64,000 nucleotides of DNA from Eustoma russellianum (Eukaryota > Streptophyta > Magnoliopsida > Gentianales > Gentianaceae): NCBI GenBank assembly GCA_036186865.1, contig AP025065.1:3689264-3753263 (forward strand), in the 5' to 3' direction. This document shows positions 57,202 to 64,000 of the stretch, in pieces. The notes beneath the pieces are model-generated. The model saw only the letters and a program-made list of their open reading frames with translations. It was not told the DNA's origin and did not search any database. The position numbers and the translations under genes were made by a program. The first letter of the stretch is position 1. Each line of letters begins with the position of its first letter.

Positions 57202-60200
57202 ATGGCGAACACGAGTGCTGCTTCATCTAGCTCACGAAGCAATCACGTAAACAATGAGAATCCAGCAAGTAGCCCGTACTACTTGCATCCAAATGATAGT
57301 CCAGCAATAGTCTTGGTTCAACCTCCACTCAATCCACATAATTACCACTCTTGGAGCAGAACATTTCAAATGGCGCTGTTAGTGAAGAACAAAACCTGCT
57401 TCATAGACGGATCTATGCCTAAACCTGTACAAAATGATCCTCAATTTCAGGCATGCAGGCAGATAAACACCATGATCCAATCCTGGATCATGAACTGCGT
57501 CTCTCCTTCAATTGCACAAAGTGTAATGTGGTACGATAGTGCTCTAGATGTGTGGAATGATTTAGCTATGAGGTATGGAAGTGGTGATCCTTTCAGGTTA
57601 TCTGATTTATTGTGTGAATTTTATGCTGTGAAGCAAGAGAATCTTAGCGTGAATGATTACTTTACGAAGCTGAAGGTACTATGGGAAGAATTAGCTTCAT
57701 TAAGATCTGTACCAAAATGTGATTGTCTTCGTTGTGTGTGTGATATAACTAAAAAGGTGAATCAATTCATTGAGAGTGATTACGTTATAAAATTTGTCAA
57801 AGGCTTGAATGAGGAGTTCGATCCAGTGAGATCACAGGTTTTCGTGATGACTCCTCTGCCGGATATTAAAACTGTTTTTGCGATGGCACTGAAGTTTGAA
57901 AGGAAGATCACTAATAATTCTGTATCAACTAGCTTTAGTAATGCACCTACAGCATTGATTTCGAATTGTGATGATCAAGAGAGCTTTGTAGCGAATACGT
58001 ATGTTAATAAGAAGCAAGGGCAGACATATAGGAGAGGAAATGGAAGATTTTATCAGGAAGGAAATAAACGTTTGCAATGTAACCACTGTGGTATGATAGG
58101 ACATACAAGTGATAGATGTTACAGAAAGCATGGATTTCCTCCTGGATTCAAGTTTAAGAATCAAGTAAACGCAGCTGAGGTGGTTGAAGAGAAGTCTCAG
58201 AACTGTGATGCTGAGATGCCTTTGTCTGGCTTATTTCCACAGGCTACGCAGTCTCTTACTCAAAAACAGTTTACTAAACTTTTAAAATTGTTGGATATTG
58301 ATGATGCTATTTCAGGAAGCAGTGGAAATAAGGAAGTGCAAGGAGCTGTCATGACGGCACAAACTGGTATATCCACAGGTAAGCGTTCTGTAAGTACTGA
58401 TTGCGTTTGGATCTTGGATTCAGGAGCCACTGACCATATTTCATGTTCCTTGGCTTTGTTTCAGTCTTATAATCCCGTTGATCATGTTTCTATTAAGCTC
58501 CCTAACAATGTCACAGTTGATTCAACTCATAGAGGAGTTGTTATATTACACAGTGGTCTGGTCTTGAAGGATGTCTTATATGTTCCTTCATTCTCTTTCA
58601 ACCTTGTCTCTCTCAGCAAGCTTACTGACTCCTCTCATCTGCTTGTTTCATTTCATGATTCTGGTTGTTTAATTCAGGATCAGTTGTCCAGGAGGATGAT
58701 TGGTTCAGCTAGGAAGCATCATGGGCTTTATTATTTACATGATTCCAGTTTGCCTCTGCAGTGTGGAGACTCCAGTACATGTCTTTTACCTTCTGCTTTG
58801 TCTTCTTCTAGTCTTAACTCTGATTCATATCTGTGGCATGCCAGACTTGGGCATGCCTCATCAACTAGAATACAAGAGTTACATAGATCTCATCCAGAAA
58901 TACCTTCTTTTGATCAGAATAATGTCTGTACAGTTTGTCCCTTGGCAAAATTGAAAAGATCACCGTTTCCTATATCTGCTACAGCCTCTAAGTGTCCGTT
59001 TGATGTTATTCATGTTGATATATGGGGCCCTTATAGGCACCCTACAATGTACAATCAAATGTATTTTTTGACTATAGTTGATGACTGTTCAAGGTATACC
59101 TGGATATATCTGCTTAAGGCAAAATCTGAAGTTAGACAAATTTTGCAAAGTTTCTTTCATTACGTGTTTACTCAATTCAATGTTCATATCAAGGTTGTCA
59201 GAAGTGATAATGGACTTGAATTTAAAATGACTGAATTTTATATGCAACATGGGGTAGTCCATCAAACAACCTGTAGCCACACTCCTCAACAGAATGGAGT
59301 GGTTGAAAGGAAGCATCAACATCTTTTGGTTGTAGCTAGAGCACTTAGATTTCATGCTTCATTGCCCATTGATTATTGGGGATTCTGTCTTCAGCATGCT
59401 ACATATCTGATAAATTTGATGCCATCTCCTGTACTTCAGTGTAAAACTCCTTATGAGATTTTGCATCAGAATCAGCCTGTATATACTCATCTCAGAGTGT
59501 TTGGGTGTTTAGCTTTTGCGTGTGACAACACTCCTCATAGAGCTAAGTTTGCACCCAGAGCTTTTCCTTGTGTCTTTCTTGGATTTCCCATGAATACAAA
59601 GGGGTACATTGTTCAAAAGCTGGAAGACAAGTCTGTTGTTGTGTCTAGAGATGTCTTGTTTCATGAAAACTCTTTCCCATTCTCTAATGGATCTTCCTTG
59701 CCATCAGCATCAGTCTCAGTTCCTCATGCTGTGACTGATGCACCTCTGCCTCCGTGCCCATCACCTCCTCAAGTACATCCTTTGCATCAGTTGCCACCAT
59801 CTCCTGATGCTCTTCATTCAGATGAAACTGAGTTGTCCTCAGTGTCACCAGTGCCTTCAGCGTGTTCCTCTCCTTCTTCATCCTCAAAGGAGTCAGAGTC
59901 CCCTCCAAGCGATCAGATGCCCATAACTCACCTGGAGGTCCATTTGCCCCCTGTCTCTGATTCTGATCATAGACGTGTTAGGCAGAGACATGCTCCATCT
60001 TATTTGCAGGATTATTATTGCAATCTCAGTCACTCTGCTGTTGCTTTAGAGCCATCTGAGTCTGTGCCATATCCTATACAGTCCTTTCATTCTCTTGAAG
60101 CTTTGGCTCCTGAATACAAGTCTTACGTCCTTAGCATCAGTACTGAGCAGGAACCTGTGACTTATCAGCAGGCTGCTACATCAGCAGCCTGGCAGCAAGC

Positions 60201-61763
60201 TATGCAGGTTGAGTTGGCAGCTTTGGAGGCTACACGTACCTGGAACATTGTTCCCTTGCCACCTGGTAAGCAGCCCATTGGCTGTAAGTGGGTGTATAAG
60301 GTTAAGCGCAAGGCTGATGGGTCAATTGAATGATATAAAGCAAGGCTAGTGGCTAAGGGATACACTCAGCAACCAGGTATAGATTATGTTGACACCTTCT
60401 CACCTGTGGCAAAAATGACATCTGTGCGTCTCCTTTTAGCTTTGGCATCTGTGAATCATTGGCATGTGCATCAGTTAGATATAAATAATGCCTTTCTTCA
60501 TGGTGATTTATACCAGGAAATTTATATGGAGTTGCCTCAAGGAGTTCAGTCTTCCATTCCTAATGCAGTTTGCAAGCTTCAGAAGTCTCTTTATGGGCTT
60601 AAACAAGCCAGTAGACAATGGAATGAAAAGCTTACTGTGTATTTACTGTCTCAGGGTTATAAACAGTCCAAAAATGATTATACCTTGTTTACTAAACGAA
60701 CCTCAGATTCTTTCATAGCTTTGCTCATTTACGTTGATGACATTATTGTAGCTAGTGTTTCATTGTCTCATATTCAGGCTCTGAAAGCTCATTTACATTC
60801 CACATTTCAGATCAAAGATTTAGGTGTTCTGAGGTACTTTCTGGGACTTGAGGTGGCAAGGTCTCAGGGGGGGATTATGATTTGTCAAAGAAAATATGCA
60901 ATGGAACTATTAGAAGAGACAGGTTTTTTGGCTGCCAAGCCTGCCTTGACACCTATGGAACAAAATTTAAAACTGGAACATAATGATTCACCTCTATTTT
61001 CAGATGTTTCTTGTTACAGGAGAATTATTGGAAAGTTATTGTATCTCACTATTACAAGACCTGACATTTCATATGCTGTGCAACAATTAAGTCAGTTCTT
61101 AGATAGTCCCACAGAAATGCACATGAAGGCTGTTCACAGGTTGCTTAGGTATTTGAAGGGTAATCCTGGTCAGGGCTTATTGTTTCCCAGCACAGGTTCA
61201 AAATTGCTTAAGGCTTATTCAGATTCAGACTGGGCTGGTGTACTGAAACCAGAAGGTCTATTACAGGATATTGTATGTTCTTTGGTAATGCTTTAGTATC
61301 CTGGAAAGCAAAGAAACAGACTACAGTCTCAAGGTCCTCCTCAGAGGCTGAATACAGGTCACTTGCTGCAGCTACTTGTGAAGTGCAGTGGTTGTTGTAC
61401 TTGTTGAAAGACCTAGGCATAGAACAGAAAGAGCCTGTAGAACTGTTTTGTGATAATAAGAGTGCCATATATATTGTTGAAAATCCAGTTTTCCATGAAA
61501 GAACAAAGCATATAGAGGTGGATTGTCATGTGGTCAGAGATAAATTTCAAGAGGGGGTGATTAAGCCAATGCCAGTCAAAACAGAGTTTCAGGTGGCTGA
61601 TCTGTTCACTAAGGCATTGAGTTCTCAAAGGTTGCAATTTCTGACTTCTGCATTAGGGGTTTGTAACATTTACAAGAAGTCAGAATTGAGGGGGGGTGTT
61701 AAAGATATGGATGCACTGGTGCAAGAAATAGGAAGTGGCAAGAAGGTCTTGGTTGGTGGTTAG
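57202..61763 (+). pseudogene. Element E gag-pol polyprotein, one stop and one frameshift
   Basis: The ATG at 57202 opens 1043 codons. The gag start SPYYLHPNDSPAIVLVQPPL and FIDGSMPKP is the copia-type gag N-domain (PF14244-like, residues about 25-75). The intact zinc knuckle CNHCGMIGHTSDRC is near residues 293-306. The protease has WILDSGATDHIS with Asp at residue 406. The pre-integrase LWHARLGHAS is near 544; the integrase core has VDDCSRYTW, RSDNGLEF and GVVERKHQ. RT begins WNIVPLPPGKQPIGCKWVYK. A TGA at 60331-60333 replaces the Arg before YKARLVAKG. The frame then stays open through YVDDIIVAS (about 60730) to about 61240, where one base is missing (SDSDWAG, then shifted). RNase H (RSSSEAEYRSLA, FHERTKHIEVDCH, VADLFTKAL) runs on through the polypurine tract into the LTR. 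It has only two lesions, so it was active recently. Confidence 0.93.
61683..61696 (+). other. Element E polypurine tract
   Basis: gaattgaggggggg directly before TGTTAAAG. Confidence 0.9.
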
Positions 61764-62314
61764 CCATGGCATGTGCTTGGCATGGATGGTTGGCAAGGTG
61801 CTTGAGTCTTGGCGCGGATGGTAGCACAAGACTCAGACCTTGGCACGTGTGGCATGGTTGGCGTGCTTGGCACGTGTGGCATGGTTGGCGTGCTTGGCAC
61901 GCTGGAACGGAACTAAGTCTTGGCACGTATGGCACGGTTGGCGTGCTTGGCACGATTGGGACCGCAAGACTTCATAAGGCTGGCACGGGTGACATGCGGG
62001 AGTTGGTTTAAGCTCGGTATAGCAGAGTTTGCTGGTGCAGTAGTAAACTAGCTCATTTCTCACGTGTGTTCTTTTGTGTTTCTAGATACTTCTTTAGATT
62101 AGTATAAATACATGTATTAGCTGTACATTTGAGGTGTGAGAAAACAAAATAAAATTTCAGAATTTTCCTTTTCTTCTTCCTCAAGTTGAGGTTTCTCTCT
62201 GGCGTCATAGCGCACTTTCGCTCACTCCGAGCTTCTCCACAGCAAATTGTTCCTTGTTTGTTACGTCTTGATCAACTTGATCATTTGTTTTTGATTTCTA
62301 TCAGAATTTTGACA
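61697..62314 (+). repeat. Element E 3' LTR, adjoining the knottin-like gene
   Basis: 618 bp. The 27-bp unit beginning cttggcacgtgtggc occurs twice in tandem (61839-61865, 61866-61892) with a diverged copy at 61919-61945. CACGTG G-box cores lie at 61844, 61871 and 62061. TATAAATA at 62103-62110 is followed by about 200 bp containing no ATG after the predicted start. The LTR ends four bases before the downstream gene's ATG. Confidence 0.95.
62103..62110 (+). promoter_or_regulatory. LTR TATA box facing the knottin-like gene
   Basis: TATAAATA in a good context. Initiation about 30 bp downstream would give a leader of roughly 175 nt whose first AUG is that of the gene at 62319. Activity is inferred. 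Confidence 0.55.
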
Positions 62315-62318
62315 AAAC

Positions 62319-62780
62319 ATGTTCAAGTTGGCCTGCTTGGTTTTTGTTTGGCTAGTCGTTTTCGGTACGTATGCACTATGCACTTGAACTTGCCGGATGA
62401 AATCCCATATTCACTTCATTACCTTCTATATGTTTCTATCTTAGACTGGTAATGTTGTTATTTTATGACCTTTAGGTCAATGTATGAGTCGCATCGTATA
62501 TCAGATTGCAAAGCGACCTGGACCTGTGTTGCTCCTTGGCATGGAAAAGCACACAGTTGATATGTGGTTGTCTTTTACAGGTGGAGTTGAAGCTGATGAT
62601 CCTGAAAAACAAAGAACAACAACTCAAATGAAATCGAGGAAGCTCTTCGGAAGTGTTTCGAACAGAAGAGATGTAACACTGGAAGACGACTGCTTTGGCG
62701 ACGAATGTGATATAAATCATGGTGCAATGGCATGCTTCTATCCTTGTTATTGTTCTCCACTGGAGTCTTGCGTTTATTAG
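62319..62780 (+). CDS. Small secreted six-cysteine (knottin-like) peptide precursor, two exons
   Basis: Exon 1 (62319-62364) encodes a hydrophobic signal-peptide start, MFKLACLVFVWLVVF. A GTACGT donor follows. Two AG acceptors keep the frame: 62580 (after the pyrimidine-rich ttgtcttttacag) and 62475 (ctttag). The 62580 choice gives 81 residues with a natural cleavage site after GGVEA, a charged propeptide containing SRKLFG and NRRD, and a C-terminal domain with Cys at 53, 58, 67, 71, 73 and 79: C-x4-C-x8-C-x3-C-x1-C-x5-C. The single residue between Cys IV and V is typical of cystine-knot peptides; loops 3, 1, 5 equal those of squash trypsin inhibitors, and an intron in the signal region occurs in legume albumin-1b genes. 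The 62475 choice gives 116 residues. Target (protease, channel, microbe) is unknown. The ORF is intact, but element E separates it from its promoter. Confidence 0.7.
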
Positions 62781-63442
62781 ACCCCACCGGCCCAAAAAAG
62801 AATAGAGGTTGCACACTTTACTTTATCCTCAAACCATTCTAAATTAAATTTTATAATGATCAATGAATTATCATTTGCTATGTACTCTTTAAATTAAGAA
62901 CGAAACTTTCTTTACGTAATGAAATAGTTTCTAATCTTGAATCATCTAATTCTTACCTGTTCTTTTGTTCTCTCCCCCCCCCCCCCCAAAAAAAAAAAAT
63001 CCCACAGGGATTTGCGCATATCAGATCTGTCATATATAAAATTCCTTGATGATTGATGTATTATACACCCAAATTGGCGGTTGTCTTTGGTCTATTTTCA
63101 GTTTGAAGCCGGTGAGAAACTTAACTTACGGCATCAAGATTTGGATTTTTCTTTTTCATGTGTGATGTATTTCTACCCCTTTTTCTCGGTAACTCAACCG
63201 ACGTATGCCCTGTTCCATGTCTGCAGGTTAATAGATATGAAAATCATGCTGCTATTATCTTGGTTTACTTTTTGTACTTCTAGACAAACATGTATAAGTG
63301 ACTACCCACCAGTGACCGATCCAAAAATTTTACATAAATTATAAATCGATAATCTTTAAATACGTTGAACATTTCAAAATATACATAAAATCAAAAACAG
63401 AGCTAAACTATTATAAGAGTAATAATATTATACATATTCAAG
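62781..63442. other. 3' flank of the knottin-like gene
   Basis: It begins as a likely 3' UTR, with AT-rich possible polyadenylation signals (aatgatcaatgaat near 62855, aatgaaata near 62920). A poly-C/poly-A run lies at about 62975-62999. Further right no gene is supported; short ORFs look fortuitous. Confidence 0.45.
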
Positions 63443-63769
63443 TGTTGACTGTTAGACTAAGAACCAAGAAGAACCGGAAAGACGGCACACTTATTGGTAG
63501 GAAAAAAAAAAGCAATTTACAGCACTACATCCAAAAACAAAAAGTGAAGAACAACAACCAGAAATGATGCTATACCCATCGGCCTATAAGATAGGAATCA
63601 TGACACTACCTTCTTTCACTACTTACAACTACTTCCATAAAAATAGGAGCTTATGTCAATAAATAACTACCACTTAACTAACGGATAATCACTAACCAAA
63701 ATGAGGATAATTACTAACATAACTGGACATATGCATCTAGTTAACTAAGATGTTGCTGCATACTGTACA
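63443..63769 (-). repeat. Element H 3' LTR
   Basis: On the element's strand it starts TGTACAGTATGC next to the polypurine tract and most likely ends TAACAGTCAACA. The inner end is well supported; the outer end is inferred from the terminal CA. Confidence 0.65.
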
Positions 63770-63790
63770 TTTCTTCCCCTCAACACCAAC

Positions 63791-64000
63791 TTACTGCATC
63801 TCCACAACACCTAGCTTGCATCGAAACATCGCTAACTTTTTGCCACTAAACCCTTTTGTGAGAACATCTGCAACATGGTCTTCAGTGCTGACATGATGCA
63901 GCTCAACTTCACCTTACAAAAACTTCCTCTAATAAAATGATAATGCACTTCAACATGTTCCGTTCTTGCATAGAAAACAGGATTTTTTGCCAGTTGGATA
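63791..64000 (-). pseudogene. Element H RNase H C-terminus, frameshifted
   Basis: Reading leftward: QLAKNPVFYARTEHVEVHYH then FIRGSF, a one-base loss near 63917, then HHVSTEDHVADVLTKGF, LAMFRCKLGV and a TAA at 63793-63791. This is the standard copia RNase H ending. The upstream part is outside the window. Confidence 0.8.

Larger units (their letters stand above)
56507..62314 (+). mobile_element. Element E: young Ty1/copia retrotransposon
   Basis: TGTTAAAG...TTTTGACA with a perfect target duplication AAACA (56502-56506, 62315-62319). The LTRs are 591 bp (56507-57097) and 618 bp (61697-62314); I find one substitution plus one 27-bp repeat difference between them, so insertion was recent. The primer-binding site is at 57098-57109, the polypurine tract at 61683-61696. 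The polyprotein is nearly full-length, with one stop and one frameshift. The right duplication includes the A of the downstream gene's ATG. Confidence 0.96.
63443..64000 (-). mobile_element. Element H: Ty1/copia retrotransposon, 3' end only
   Basis: An RNase H C-terminus on the - strand, a polypurine tract (tttcttcccctcaac on +, 63770-63784) and an LTR of about 327 bp (63443-63769, TGTACAGTA...GTCAACA on the element strand). The rest lies beyond the right edge, so target duplication cannot be checked. Confidence 0.8.

Noticed and set aside
62484..62780. A single-exon 98-residue gene starting at the internal ATG 62484
   Set aside because: This start lacks a signal peptide although the C-terminus is a typical extracellular cysteine domain. 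The upstream exon with a signal peptide and good splice sites explains the frame better.
63238..63344. A 35-codon ORF starting with a signal-peptide-like MKIMLLLSWFTF, downstream of the knottin-like gene
   Set aside because: It has one cysteine near its middle and one in the signal, no six-cysteine domain, and its 3' half resembles common interspersed repeat sequence. Most likely chance.

Overview
The window is nuclear DNA from a flowering plant, probably a eudicot. It is almost entirely layered LTR retrotransposons (Ty1/copia Sirevirus-type and others, Ty3/gypsy Tat-like and chromovirus-like). Most carry the plant initiator-tRNA-Met primer-binding motif TGGTATCAGAGC, and there are two MULE-like inverted-repeat elements. 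No bacterial features, CRISPR arrays, rRNA genes or convincing tRNA genes were seen. One small cellular gene is well supported, at 62319-62780.

Layout. 1-4449 is the 3' end of a Tat-like gypsy element; its pol-to-LTR spacer carries an accessory ORF in antisense (973-3261) and ends in a polypurine tract and LTR. 5173-31000 is a three-level nest. Copia element A (5173-31000, + strand, old) was hit in its 3' LTR by Sirevirus-like element B (9695-30653, - strand), and B was hit in its left LTR by Sirevirus-like element C (10626-21425, + strand). Target-site duplications (TSDs) are CTTAT for A, GATGA/GATAA for B and GATCG for C. 31081-39803 is chromovirus-like gypsy element D (- strand). 42016-42999 is a foldback MULE-type element. 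43337-51753 is a gypsy Tekay/Del-like element F with 2.3-2.6 kb LTRs (TSD GTTAT); much of its pol is replaced by an A-rich, G-poor island. 52607-54209 is another terminal-inverted-repeat element, G, with a 10-bp TSD. 56507-62314 is a very young copia element E (TSD AAACA). 63443-64000 is the 3' end of a further copia element H (- strand).

The item of most biological interest is the junction of E with the small gene downstream. The gene begins with a signal-peptide exon, has an intron interrupting the signal-peptide region, and ends in a six-cysteine domain spaced C-x4-C-x8-C-x3-C-x1-C-x5-C, as in cystine-knot (knottin) peptides. E's target duplication includes the A of the gene's ATG, so the whole element lies between the ancestral promoter and the coding sequence. 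E's 3' LTR has a TATA box about 210 bp upstream of the ATG and no ATG between the predicted transcription start and the gene. It also carries an extra copy of a 27-bp G-box repeat that the 5' LTR lacks. The arrangement looks like a recent promoter replacement or a promoter-dead allele of a secreted peptide gene.

All coordinates and family calls come from reading the sequence. Lineage names rest on recognising family motifs, and no alignment or database search was run.
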